Shown here piece by piece: positions 29,960 through 38,508 of a stretch of 64,000 bases of DNA. The notes below the pieces were generated by a model. That model saw nothing but the letters and a program-made list of their open reading frames with translations. It did not search any database and was not told the DNA's origin. The stretch comes from Dolomitihabitans soli. GTDB taxonomy: Bacteria > Actinomycetota > Actinomycetes > Streptosporangiales > Streptosporangiaceae. The DNA lies in assembly GCF_022213955.1 (NCBI RefSeq), contig NZ_JAKNTW010000001.1, positions 806,001-870,000 of the forward strand. Direction: 5' to 3'. Positions within the stretch are counted from its first letter, which is position 1. Each line of letters opens with the position of its first letter. Both the position numbers and the translations under genes were made by a program.

Positions 29960-30853
29960 GTGCTGAGCAAGCTTTCCGGCAGGGCCGCGGACATCGACTC
30001 GCCGACCAGGCTCGCCGACCTGCTCGACCAGCAGGCGTACCTGGCGGACGAGGGCCTGGCCACCGCATGCTTCCTCGCCCTGCGGATGGGACGCCCGCTG
30101 TTCCTGGAGGGCGAGGCCGGCGTCGGCAAGACCGAGCTGGCCAAGACGCTGGCCACGGTGCTGCACGCGCCGCTGATCAGGCTGCAGTGCTACGAGGGAC
30201 TCGACGCCGCCCAGGCCCTCTACGACTGGGACTTCGCCCGCCAGCTTCTGCACCTCAAGGCCGCCGAGGCCGCCGGGATCACCGACGCGGCGAAGCTGGA
30301 GGGGGAGCTGTACGACAGGCGGTTCCTCATCGCCAGGCCGCTGCTCCAGGCCCTGGAGACCCAGCCGAGCGTGCTGCTCGTCGACGAGATCGACCGGGGC
30401 GACGACGAGTTCGAGGCGTTCCTGCTGGAGATCCTCTCCGACTACACGATCTCCGTGCCCGAACTGGGCACCATCCGCGCGTCGTCGCCGCCGGTGGTCG
30501 TCGTCACCTCCAACCGCACCCGCGAGGTGCACGACGCGCTGAAACGGCGCTGTCTCTACCACTGGCTGGAGCATCCGCCCTTCGACCGCGAGGTGGCCAT
30601 CCTGCAGCGCCGGCTGCCGCACTGCTCGGAGACCCTGGCCCGGCAGGTGGCGCGGGCGGCGGAGCGGCTGCGCGGGGCCGACCTGGTCAAACCGCCGGGG
30701 ATCGCCGAGACGCTCGACTGGGCCGAGGCGTTGCTCACGCTGGGCGCCAGGGACCTCGACCCCGGCACGGCCGCCGCGACCCTCGGCGCGGTCCTCAAGC
30801 ACCGGGAGGACCAGACCGCCGCGCTGAGGAACGGGTTGTTCGGTGGCACGTGA
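29960..30853 (+). CDS. MoxR/CoxD-type AAA ATPase
   Basis: 297-residue AAA+ ATPase of the MoxR branch. Walker A GEAGVGKTE near residue 53, Walker B VLLVDEIDRGDDE near 138, sensor 1 VVVVTSNRTREVHDALKRR. MoxR ATPases work with VWA proteins to insert cofactors into metalloenzymes; CoxD, the relative in CO-dehydrogenase clusters, helps assemble the Mo-Cu site. The partner VWA gene follows with an 11-base overlap, then XdhC and a MobA-like gene, so this is a molybdoenzyme maturation set by context. Probably leaderless. Confidence 0.9.
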   Translation: MLSKLSGRAADIDSPTRLADLLDQQAYLADEGLATACFLALRMGRPLFLEGEAGVGKTELAKTLATVLHAPLIRLQCYEGLDAAQALYDWDFARQLLHLKAAEAAGITDAAKLEGELYDRRFLIARPLLQALETQPSVLLVDEIDRGDDEFEAFLLEILSDYTISVPELGTIRASSPPVVVVTSNRTREVHDALKRRCLYHWLEHPPFDREVAILQRRLPHCSETLARQVARAAERLRGADLVKPPGIAETLDWAEALLTLGARDLDPGTAAATLGAVLKHREDQTAALRNGLFGGT

Positions 30854-31931
30854 CATCGTCGCCACGATGACGGGGTTCGCCCGCACGCTGCGGGCCGCCG
30901 GGGTCGCCGCCGACCACGAGCGCACCCAGAACCTGTTGCGCGCCCTGTCCGCGCTCGACGCCGGTGTACCGGCCGACGTCTACTGGGCGGGCCGCCTCAC
31001 GCTCTGCGCCTCGCCCGACGACCTGGCCAGATACGACCGCTGCTTCACCGCCTACTTCGGCGGCCTGCGCGCCGCCCCCGCCCGGCCCGGCGCGCCGGTG
31101 GTGACGGTCACCCGGCACACCGCCGCGTTCGACGGCCACCCCGGGACACGGGACACCGAGCCGGAGATCCTGGCCACCAGCGCGACCGAGGCCGAGACGC
31201 TGCGCCACCGTGACGTGGCGGGGCTGAGCGCGGCCGAGCGCGCCGAGGTCCACCGGCTGCTCGCGCTGCTCGGCGGCCACCGGTCCCGCCGCGGGTCACG
31301 GCGGTTCACCCCATCGCACCGGGGCGGACTCGACCACCGGCGCACGACCAGGGAGATGCTCCGCAGGGGCGGCGAGGTCGCCGCGCTGCGCCGCCGTACG
31401 CATCGGACCAGGCCGCGCCGGGTCGTGCTGGTCGTCGACGTCAGCGGCTCGATGACCCCCTACGCCGACACGTTGCTGCGCCTGGCGCACGCGCTGGTCA
31501 GGTCGGAGCCGCGGGCCACCGAGGCGTTCAGCGCCGGCACCCGGCTGACCCGCCTCACCGCCGAACTCCGCCACCGCGACCCGGGCCTGGCCATGGACGC
31601 GGCGTCGGCGGCGATTCCCGACTGGAGCGGCGGCACCCGCCTCGGCGAGGAGCTCAAGGCGCTGCTCACGCTGCACGTGGCGCGCGGCGCGACCGTGGTG
31701 ATCGCCTCGGACGGCTGGGAACGCGGCGACGCCGGCCTGCTCGGCGCCCAGATGGCCCGCCTGGCACGGCTCGCCCACCGGGTGATCTGGGTCAATCCGC
31801 ACAAGGGTCACGAGGGTTACGAGCCGCTGACCGCCGGGATGCGGGCGGCGTTGCCGTACATCGACGACTTCGTGGCCGGACACAGTCTGGCCGCGTTCGA
31901 GGAACTCGCAGAAAGGCTCGGCCATGCGTGA
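30843..31931 (+). CDS. CoxE-like VWA-domain protein
   Basis: 362 residues with a C-terminal von Willebrand A domain of the CoxE type. The MIDAS motif DVSGSMTPYADTLL is intact at about residue 198, followed by SGGTRLGEELKALL and IASDGWERGD. The N-terminal half is helical (GFARTLRAAGVAADHERTQN). CoxE/VWA proteins act with MoxR-type ATPases as metal-centre assembly factors. It overlaps the ATPase gene by 11 bases and the XdhC gene by 8, so the three form one transcription unit. Confidence 0.9.
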   Translation: MARDIVATMTGFARTLRAAGVAADHERTQNLLRALSALDAGVPADVYWAGRLTLCASPDDLARYDRCFTAYFGGLRAAPARPGAPVVTVTRHTAAFDGHPGTRDTEPEILATSATEAETLRHRDVAGLSAAERAEVHRLLALLGGHRSRRGSRRFTPSHRGGLDHRRTTREMLRRGGEVAALRRRTHRTRPRRVVLVVDVSGSMTPYADTLLRLAHALVRSEPRATEAFSAGTRLTRLTAELRHRDPGLAMDAASAAIPDWSGGTRLGEELKALLTLHVARGATVVIASDGWERGDAGLLGAQMARLARLAHRVIWVNPHKGHEGYEPLTAGMRAALPYIDDFVAGHSLAAFEELAERLGHA

Positions 31932-33021
31932 CGTACTCAGCCAGATCACCCGGTGGTGGGCGGCGGGGGAGAAGTTCGGCCTGGCCACCGTGGTGAACAC
32001 CTTCCGCAGCGCGCCGCGCCCGCCCGGCGCGTCGATGGCGGTGCTCGGCGAGGAGGCCGTGGGCAGCGTGTCCGGCGGCTGCGTCGAGGGCGCGGTCTAC
32101 GAGCTGGCGCGCGAGGTGACCGGCACGGGCGAGGCGGTGCTCCAGAGGTACGGCGTGAGCGACGACGACGCCTTCACCGTCGGGCTGACCTGCGGCGGCA
32201 TCATCGACATCCTGGTCGAGCAGATCTCCCGCGACACCTATCCCGAGCTGGGCGAGATCGCCGCCTCGATCGCGGCGCAGGAACCGGTCGCGGTCGCCAC
32301 GGTGCTGTCCGGGCCCGGCGTGGTCGGCTCGCGCCGGGTCATCTGGCCGGAGCGTGCCTCCGGCTCGCTCGGCGTGCGCCGGCTCGACGACGCCGTCGAC
32401 GACGACGTCCGCGGCATGCTCGCCCAGGGGCTCACCGGCATGCGGAGGTACGGCAGGCAGGGCGAGCGGCGGCTCGACGAGCTGACGGTGTTCGTCCAGT
32501 CCTTCGCCCCGCCGCCGCGGATGCTGGTCTTCGGCGCCATCGACTTCGCCGCCGGGGTCGCCAGGCTCGGCAAGTTCCTCGGCTACCACGTGGTGGTCTG
32601 CGACGCCAGGCCCGTCTTCGCCACGCCCAAGCGCTTCCCCGACGCCGACGAGGTGGTGGTGAAGTGGCCCCACGACTACCTCACGTCGGTGACCGTCGAC
32701 GAACGTACGGTGATCGCCGTGCTCACCCACGACCCCAAGTTCGACGTCCCGTTGCTGGAGGTGGCGTTGCGCACGCCGGCGGGCTACGTCGGCGCGATGG
32801 GCTCTCGCCGTACCCACGAGGACCGCCTGGCCCGCCTGCGCGAGGCCGGCCTCACCGAGGCCGAGCTGGGCCGGCTGCGCTCGCCGATCGGACTCGACCT
32901 CGGCGCGCGCACCCCCGAGGAGACCGCGGTCGCCATCGCGGCCGAGCTGATCCAGCTGAGGTGGGGCGGGTCCGGCAGGCCGCTGACCGACACCACGGGT
33001 CGCATCCACGGCGAGCCGTAG
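31924..33021 (+). CDS. XdhC/CoxF-family molybdenum-cofactor maturation protein
   Basis: 365 residues. The XdhC/CoxI N-terminal domain is recognisable by APRPPGASMAV and GSVSGGCVEGAVYE with its conserved Cys. The C-terminal Rossmann domain has PRMLVFGAIDFAAGVARLGK, RTPAGYVGAMGSRRTHEDRL and RSPIGLDLGARTPEE. XdhC-type proteins bind molybdenum cofactor and help sulfurate or insert it into xanthine dehydrogenase/CO-dehydrogenase family enzymes. It overlaps the VWA gene and is followed by a MobA-like nucleotidyltransferase. Confidence 0.92.
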   Translation: MRDVLSQITRWWAAGEKFGLATVVNTFRSAPRPPGASMAVLGEEAVGSVSGGCVEGAVYELAREVTGTGEAVLQRYGVSDDDAFTVGLTCGGIIDILVEQISRDTYPELGEIAASIAAQEPVAVATVLSGPGVVGSRRVIWPERASGSLGVRRLDDAVDDDVRGMLAQGLTGMRRYGRQGERRLDELTVFVQSFAPPPRMLVFGAIDFAAGVARLGKFLGYHVVVCDARPVFATPKRFPDADEVVVKWPHDYLTSVTVDERTVIAVLTHDPKFDVPLLEVALRTPAGYVGAMGSRRTHEDRLARLREAGLTEAELGRLRSPIGLDLGARTPEETAVAIAAELIQLRWGGSGRPLTDTTGRIHGEP

Positions 33022-33070
33022 GCGTCCGGCGGCGAATCTGGGAGAACATCTGAAGTGGGCGTCCGAGCCC

Positions 33071-33670
33071 TTGAGCGCATCTGGAGGAGCCACGAACACA
33101 TCCACGGCGACGGTGGGGCTGCTGCTCGCGGCGGGCGAGGGCCGCCGGCTGGGCACGCCCAAGGCTCAGGTCGAGTTCGAGGGCGAGCGTCTGGTCGACA
33201 GGGGCGTGCGGACCCTGCACGACGGCGGCTGCCATCCGGTGGTGGTGGTGCTCGGCGCCGCGATCCTCCAGGTGTGCGGGGCCGTGGTCGTGGCCAACCC
33301 CGAATGGCGCTCGGGGATGGGTTCCTCGCTGCGAGCAGGTCTGTCGGCGCTGCCCCCCGGGGCCGAGCGGGTGGTGATCGCCCTCGTCGACCAGCCCAGA
33401 ATCGAGGCGGAAGCCGTGCGCAGGCTCGTCGCCGCCGCGCACGCGGGCGCGTCCGTCGCCGTCGCCACGTACGGCGGAGCGCTGCGCAACCCGGTCCTGA
33501 TCACGCGCGAACACTTCGCCGAGGTCGCCGAGGTCGCCGTCGGCGACGTGGGCGCCCGGGCCTTCCTGCGGGCCCGCCGCGACCTGGTGACCGAGGTGCC
33601 CTGCGACGACGTGGGTGATCCCACCGACATCGACACCCCCGAGGACCTCGCGATCCTGGAGAACCGCTAG
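33071..33670 (+). CDS. MobA-like NTP transferase (MocA-type)
   Basis: Nucleotidyltransferase, up to 199 residues. The nucleotide motif LLLAAGEGRRLGTPKAQ is near the start, with ALVDQPRIEAEAVRRL in the middle and DDVGDPTDIDTPEDLAIL at the end. It probably attaches CMP to molybdopterin to make the cytosine-dinucleotide cofactor used by xanthine/CO-dehydrogenase-type enzymes. The start is doubtful: GGAGGAG at 33083-33089 is followed by no good start codon, TTG 33071 has no RBS, and GTG 33113 would begin exactly at the conserved motif. It ends the accessory cluster. Confidence 0.85.
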   Translation: MSASGGATNTSTATVGLLLAAGEGRRLGTPKAQVEFEGERLVDRGVRTLHDGGCHPVVVVLGAAILQVCGAVVVANPEWRSGMGSSLRAGLSALPPGAERVVIALVDQPRIEAEAVRRLVAAAHAGASVAVATYGGALRNPVLITREHFAEVAEVAVGDVGARAFLRARRDLVTEVPCDDVGDPTDIDTPEDLAILENR

Positions 33671-33812
33671 CCCTGTCTCCGCACGTTGGGGTCATTGAGG
33701 ATCAAGCGGATGTTCGATACACGAGATATCCGCTGAAATCACCCACGTGGGGGGAAACGAGGGGCTAGCCGCTGCTTCCGCTGCGATGTCCGCGACTGTC
33801 ACGGTATTTCCG

Positions 33813-33818
33813 TATCAT
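33813..33818 (+). promoter_or_regulatory. Possible -10 box of a leaderless transcript
   Basis: TATCAT ends 7 bases before the ATG at 33826, with no RBS in between. Confidence 0.45.
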
Positions 33819-33825
33819 CGACTGC

Positions 33826-34425
33826 ATGACCCCTGAGCGCCCGGAGCCCGTCCACCGTGGCGAGCTGCGCATCTCGCATGCTGATCGTGAAGCGGTGGTA
33901 GAGCGGCTGAGGGAGGCGGCGGCCGAGGGTCGCATCGACCTCGACGAGCTGGATGCCAGGCTGGGCCAAGCCCTGACCGCCAAGACCTTCGCCGATGTGG
34001 CGCCCCTCACCGCCGATCTGCCGTCCGATCCGCCCCCGGATCCGGGGAAGCCGCTGGTCCTCAAGGGAGGCATGCACGGCGCGGTGCGCGCCGGGTCCTG
34101 GCAGGTGCCAGCCAAAATAGCCGTGTACGGCGGGATGGGCAGCGCCAAGCTGGATTTCACCCGGGTCGGCTGCCGGCTGCCTGAGGTCGAAGTGGAAGTG
34201 CACGGCCAGATGGGCGGTGTCACGGTCATCATCCCCGACGGCTGGGCCGCGGACACCGGAGGAGTGGATCCCGGCCTCGGCGGGTTCAGGGACAAAACCA
34301 CCCCCGACCGGCTCCCGGGCACACCGCTGATCCGCCTCATCGGCACCGGCGGTGCGGCGGGCGTGGTCATCCGCCACCCCAACAGCTGGGAACGCCGCGC
34401 GCTGAGACGCAGTCAGTCGCGGTGA
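33826..34425 (+). CDS. DUF1707 SHOCT-like domain protein
   Basis: 199 residues. Residues ~15-65 are the DUF1707 domain typical of actinobacteria (RISHADREAVVERLREAAAE; RIDLDELDARLGQALTAKT). The rest is a beta-rich domain of the cell-wall-active-antibiotics-response type (KIAVYGGMGSAKLDFT; GGVTVIIPDGWAAD). No membrane helix. The role is unknown; DUF1707 proteins often accompany membrane or stress proteins. It is convergent with the phosphodiesterase gene across a short hairpin. Confidence 0.85.
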   Translation: MTPERPEPVHRGELRISHADREAVVERLREAAAEGRIDLDELDARLGQALTAKTFADVAPLTADLPSDPPPDPGKPLVLKGGMHGAVRAGSWQVPAKIAVYGGMGSAKLDFTRVGCRLPEVEVEVHGQMGGVTVIIPDGWAADTGGVDPGLGGFRDKTTPDRLPGTPLIRLIGTGGAAGVVIRHPNSWERRALRRSQSR

Positions 34426-34440
34426 GGAGCCGAGGGCTCC
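34426..34440. terminator. Short hairpin between convergent genes
   Basis: GGAGCC, loop GAG, GGCTCC directly after the DUF1707 stop and 15 bases before the end of the gene on the other strand. Confidence 0.5.
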
Positions 34441-34454
34441 ACCCCCCTGCGTGA

Positions 34455-35348
34455 CTACAGCCGTAGTTCGGCCACCGCGGCGTGGTGGTCGCTGCCGGGG
34501 GCGGGCTCGACCGCGGCGCGGGTGGCGACGAGGCCGCGGTACAGGATGTGGTCGGGACGCGTGACGGGGAACCGCGCCGGCCAGGTGAAGCCGAAACCGG
34601 CGCCGGCCTCCAGATGGGCGTCGGACAGCGGGGGTACCAGGCTGTCGAGCTGCCGGTCGGTCGTGGCCGTGTTGAGGTCGCCGAGCAGCAGCAGATGCCT
34701 GCTGCGGTCGCGCGCGATCAGCCGCCGCGCGGTGGCGAGCGTCTGGTCACGTCGGACCGTCTCGCCCGGCCTGGCCGAGGCCAGATGCATGACGTAGACC
34801 GTCACCCTGCCCTTGGGCGTCCGGACGACCGCTCGCAGCGCACGCTCCCAGCCGAGGCCGGTGTCGATCCGGCGGGTGCTCGCGATGGGGTAACGGCTCC
34901 ACAGCCCGACCGTGCCCACCGTGTAGTGGTGCGGGTAACGCGCGCGGAGCACCCGGGGGAGCCGGGCTCTGGCCTGGGCGGTCATCTCCTGCAGTGCGAT
35001 CAGGTCGCGCCGGCCGGCCACGGCGCGGACGGTGTCGACCGGGTCGGTGTTCGCCGCGCCGACGTTCAGGGTGGCCACCGACAGGTCGCTGGGCCCGCCG
35101 GGCGGACTGCGCAGCAGGCCGGGCGCGAACAGCAGCCCCCAGACGGCGGCGGGCACCAGGGCCGCCGCGACGGGGGGCCAGGAACGGGTGCAGAACGCCG
35201 TGACCACTAGCACGGGCACCGCGAGCCCCAGCCAGGGCAGCAGGCTCTCCAGGATCGGCGTGGCCCCGCCCAGCTCCGGCAGCAGCCGATGGCCGCCGAG
35301 CAGCACCGCGAGGAACCCCGCGGCCACGATGACGGCCCTACCCAGCAC
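34455..35348 (-). CDS. Membrane-anchored endonuclease/exonuclease/phosphatase-family protein
   Basis: 297 residues. Three hydrophobic N-terminal segments (to about residue 85) precede an EEP domain: LSVATLNVGAANTDP, LIALQEMT with the metal Glu, LLLGDLNTATTDRQ with the catalytic Asp/Asn, and the terminal GSDHHAAVAEL with SDHxP-like His. The substrate (nucleic acid, sphingolipid or inositol phosphate) cannot be told. This layout, three helices plus an EEP domain facing outside, is common in actinobacteria. GTG start behind GGGGGAGC. It borders the low-GC peptide island. Confidence 0.87.
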   Translation of the reverse strand: MLGRAVIVAAGFLAVLLGGHRLLPELGGATPILESLLPWLGLAVPVLVVTAFCTRSWPPVAAALVPAAVWGLLFAPGLLRSPPGGPSDLSVATLNVGAANTDPVDTVRAVAGRRDLIALQEMTAQARARLPRVLRARYPHHYTVGTVGLWSRYPIASTRRIDTGLGWERALRAVVRTPKGRVTVYVMHLASARPGETVRRDQTLATARRLIARDRSRHLLLLGDLNTATTDRQLDSLVPPLSDAHLEAGAGFGFTWPARFPVTRPDHILYRGLVATRAAVEPAPGSDHHAAVAELRL

Positions 35349-35551
35349 AGCGCTCCCCCACGATCGTCATCCCGGACTGCGAGGTTAGCGGGCTGAAGAC
35401 CTCTGAGTTGCCGCCACTGGCCGCTCGGATGTGGTTGGCCGGCTCGGCTGGTGGGTCAGGCGGTGGGTTCAGTGGCTACCCCCAGTAGTCCTGACTCCGG
35501 ACGGAACGCGGAAACTCCACGATCGCCGCACTGTAAGCCATGACACTTCGT

Positions 35552-36067
35552 CTATTCGATCCGCCCCCACCGGCCATCCTTCGCGATCCGGCACAGTGCG
35601 ATCCCGACGACGGTCTCCGGAGGGACATAACCGAAGGATCGCGAATCATAACTCTGCTCGGGATTATCGCCCAACAGATATAGATGCCCCTTGGGAACAT
35701 TGCTCCCGCATTCTGGACTCTTACCCTCGGGGCCGGTGTCCGTTGAAGCCCCGGCCACACGGGCCACCCTCTTGATAAGCAGCCTGCTGAACCGGCCGTC
35801 TGCGTGCACGTCAAGATCGGGACCGACGGCGGGGCTTCCGAGAGCGGCGAATAACGCTTTAAGGTCGCGAGGCCGTTGCACGACGACTATCCGATCCAAC
35901 GTTCGTGTCTCGCAGGCATTTTTCCACACCAGAACACGATCCCCGGCCAGGAGGGTGGGCTCCATGCTACTGCCGTTCACCTTTGCGACGATCAGGTACC
36001 TCCGCACCACGCATACTGTGACAAGCGGAAAGATCGCGAGGATAAGTGCTGCGAGATGGAAATCCAT
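35552..36067 (-). CDS. S26-family signal peptidase of the Cys-rich peptide system
   Basis: 171-residue type I signal-peptidase-like protein. One N-terminal membrane helix (LAALILAIFPLVTVCVV) is followed by the nucleophile box GSSMEPTLLAGDRVLV with Ser34, the general-base box LLIKRVARVAG with Lys99, and GHLYLLGDNPEQSYDSRSFG. It is the last gene of the island operon, 19 bases after the ABC exporter. The precursors carry V-K-A before the Cys-rich core, which fits the -3/-1 rule of this protease class, so it probably removes their leaders (inference). It is too small and too specifically placed to be the housekeeping enzyme. Confidence 0.88.
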   Translation of the reverse strand: MDFHLAALILAIFPLVTVCVVRRYLIVAKVNGSSMEPTLLAGDRVLVWKNACETRTLDRIVVVQRPRDLKALFAALGSPAVGPDLDVHADGRFSRLLIKRVARVAGASTDTGPEGKSPECGSNVPKGHLYLLGDNPEQSYDSRSFGYVPPETVVGIALCRIAKDGRWGRIE

Positions 36068-36086
36068 TCTATCCCCTCGGTGGAGA

Positions 36087-37946
36087 TCAATCGATGGGCG
36101 CCGGCCCCATGCTTATCTCGTAGCCGTCCGACTGCAAGGAAAATAGCTTCGAATATACCCCTGCGTCATTCATGAGTTGATCGTGGGTGCCGTCCTCGGC
36201 AATGACGCCCTCATCGACGACAAGGATCCTGTCGGCATCGCGAATAGTGTTCAGCCTGTGCGAGATGAGGATCGTCACTCCTCTGCTTCTCATACCCTGC
36301 AGTCGTTCTCTGATGTCCGCCTCGCCGTTCGGGTCCAAACCAGAGGTAGGCTCATCCAGTAGAAGTAAGTCACGGCTGCCGCGGAAGAACGCTCGAGATA
36401 TCGCGATTCGCTGCCATTGTCCCCCGGAGGGGACGACGCCTACCGCCGCGTCATTCTCATCCGGCCCGCCCATGAACAATCGAGAAAGCAGGGTGTCGTA
36501 GCCATTGGGCAGATTCTCAAGGTAATGTGCGATGTCCGCCTGATGGGCGGCCCGCTGAATCAGCTCCGCCTCGCCGATTCTGGCGATGTCGCCGAGTGCC
36601 ACATTGACGGCCGCCGACATGTCATAGTTCATATGATCCTGAAATACCACACTGATCTTGCTGCGGAGTGCATCGACATCCATTTTACTGATGTCGATGC
36701 CATCCCAAAGAATTGTTCCCGACTGGGGCTCGTAAAAACGGCATAGAAGTTTGATCAGAGTGCTCTTGCCGGCGCCGTTGAGTCCTACAATGCCCACGGC
36801 CTGGCCTCGCGGGATGAAAAAGCTGACACCACGCAGGACCCAAGGATGTCCCTCTTCGTATTTAAACCAGACGTCGCGAACCTCAAGGCCTTCTCTCAAT
36901 TGTGGCAACAGCGCGTCGTCGTGCGACGACGTCAGCCGCGATCGTGCGTGGACCAGCTCGCCGAAATGCCCGAAAAGCAAAAGTGACTCGTGAAGGCCGC
37001 CGACCGCATTCATGATGGAGCCGGCCGCTGTCTGGACACCTGTCGCGGCCGCTATGAATGCGGTCATTTCACCAATGCTGAGCGACCCGTCGCGAACGGC
37101 CCACACGGCCCAGATGCCGCCGAGTGCGATCGCCAGTATCCCAAGTCCGGAAAGAAACGTTTCCGTCAGCGACTCTTTCCTCTCGACGCTCTTCTTGGCG
37201 GCGTTGGCCCGGTTCCTGTCTGCGATTGCCTGTCGCTTGAAGAACTCGCTCAGATTGAACAGTCGAATTTCCTTGGCCGCTGACACGCTGACGAGGAGAT
37301 TGCTGAAGAAGAACTCTCTGCGCTGTATCGGGCTGATATGCTCAATCACGGCCACGCGCCGCCTCGCGAGCCGCAACTGATTGAGAAGAACGACCACCGA
37401 TGTGACGAGCAGGCTCGAGGCCATGGGAAGGCTGATGACCGCCAGCGCCCAGAGGATTCCCACCAGAGATATGGCATCACGAACCAAGCCTAACAAGCCC
37501 ATCACGAGCCGATCACAGGTAGCGGTGGCCTGCTGCGCATGACGGATTCGGTCGAGGAAGTGCGGGTCTTCGAAATGGCTGATGCCTTTGATGTTCGCTA
37601 GAGCATCATATAAGGAGCCGACAGCCCTGACCCCCGCGCGTCTCCCGACCTCATTCCCGAAGTACAGAGTCCAGCTCGGAATGATCGCGCCCAGCAGCAT
37701 CGCCCCCATGAGGCTGGCCAGGGATACACCGACAACGGAGATGGGAGCCCGCATGATCAGCGCATCCACAAGCACTTTCGTCTGCACTACGACCACGATG
37801 GGAAGTGCGCCCTGTATGACAGTCAGAACCGCGTGGCTCACCGTATGTATCCGTGCCGCCTGCCACACGATAGAGGTGGCGTGGGCTCCGGCTCTGACGA
37901 GCCGGTACGGCGTTGTCAGCCATCGCTCCCAGTGCTTCGGCCACAT
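36087..37946 (-). CDS. ABC exporter (membrane domain plus ATPase) of the Cys-rich peptide system
   Basis: Half-transporter with fused membrane and ATPase domains, 619 residues from ATG 37946 (AAGGG 9 bases upstream; an in-frame GTG at 37970 is possible). Five to six hydrophobic segments in the first ~330 residues, then Walker A GLNGAGKST, a Q-loop VVFQDHMNYDMSAAVN, signature PSGGQWQRIAISRA, Walker B LLLLDEPTSGLD, and H-loop ISHRLNTI. The SGGQWQ form of the signature is typical of lantibiotic/bacteriocin exporters of the LanT/NisT kind. No C39 peptidase domain is present, so leader removal needs another protease, and the adjacent S26 peptidase supplies one. Confidence 0.9.
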   Translation of the reverse strand: MWPKHWERWLTTPYRLVRAGAHATSIVWQAARIHTVSHAVLTVIQGALPIVVVVQTKVLVDALIMRAPISVVGVSLASLMGAMLLGAIIPSWTLYFGNEVGRRAGVRAVGSLYDALANIKGISHFEDPHFLDRIRHAQQATATCDRLVMGLLGLVRDAISLVGILWALAVISLPMASSLLVTSVVVLLNQLRLARRRVAVIEHISPIQRREFFFSNLLVSVSAAKEIRLFNLSEFFKRQAIADRNRANAAKKSVERKESLTETFLSGLGILAIALGGIWAVWAVRDGSLSIGEMTAFIAAATGVQTAAGSIMNAVGGLHESLLLFGHFGELVHARSRLTSSHDDALLPQLREGLEVRDVWFKYEEGHPWVLRGVSFFIPRGQAVGIVGLNGAGKSTLIKLLCRFYEPQSGTILWDGIDISKMDVDALRSKISVVFQDHMNYDMSAAVNVALGDIARIGEAELIQRAAHQADIAHYLENLPNGYDTLLSRLFMGGPDENDAAVGVVPSGGQWQRIAISRAFFRGSRDLLLLDEPTSGLDPNGEADIRERLQGMRSRGVTILISHRLNTIRDADRILVVDEGVIAEDGTHDQLMNDAGVYSKLFSLQSDGYEISMGPAPID

Positions 37947-37950
37947 ACAG

Positions 37951-38508
37951 CTAAGCCCTTGCCAGTTCACCGGTCAAAGAGCGCATGTCCGTCCCTGCGG
38001 CGATCACCACTCCGTCTGAATCGATCACGTACAACATCGGGTACGCCTTGGAATCGAACGCCTTCGAGATGTTCCCATCGAAGTCCTCGACGACTACCTG
38101 GGATACCTCACGTAGCTGGCTCACATAACGATCCATCTTCGAGGTATCAGCCTGGAAAACAGCGCTAATCACCTGGCCCCCGTTCACCGTAAATTCCTTC
38201 GAGTAGGCGAGGAACTCGGGGAGGAGGACCTCACACGGTGCGCAGCCAGGGAAGAAGAATCCCACAAGAGTAGAACCGGTAGGACTTGGCATGGCCACCT
38301 TGTGGCCTGCGACATCGACGGCTGTAGTCGCGTCTACCACCGCACCAAGCCGTAGACCCGAGTACGGAACATCTGTGAGTTCCGATCGCAGCCGAATACT
38401 TTCCTGTAATTTAGCCATAGCACTCCGGAACGCCCGAATCGTCAGCAGGATGAGGAGGAGGTTGCCCAGCGAAAGCACGCCCACGGCCACAACCGCGATC
38501 TCTGCCAT
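37951..38508 (-). CDS. Membrane-anchored thioredoxin-like protein (MauD/TlpA-like)
   Basis: 185 residues. One N-terminal helix (IAVVAVGVLSLGNLLLILL) tethers a thioredoxin-fold domain: FFFPGCAPCEVLLPEF carries the CxxC at residues 89-92 and YPMLYVIDSDG carries the cis-Pro near 157. As in MauD of methylamine-utilisation operons, it is encoded next to a MauE-like protein. Its likely role is to form or reshuffle disulfides in the exported Cys-rich peptides. ATG with AAAGGA 10 bases upstream. The upstream MauE frame runs 67 bases into this gene; the exporter gene starts 4 bases after its stop. Confidence 0.88.
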   Translation of the reverse strand: MAEIAVVAVGVLSLGNLLLILLTIRAFRSAMAKLQESIRLRSELTDVPYSGLRLGAVVDATTAVDVAGHKVAMPSPTGSTLVGFFFPGCAPCEVLLPEFLAYSKEFTVNGGQVISAVFQADTSKMDRYVSQLREVSQVVVEDFDGNISKAFDSKAYPMLYVIDSDGVVIAAGTDMRSLTGELARA

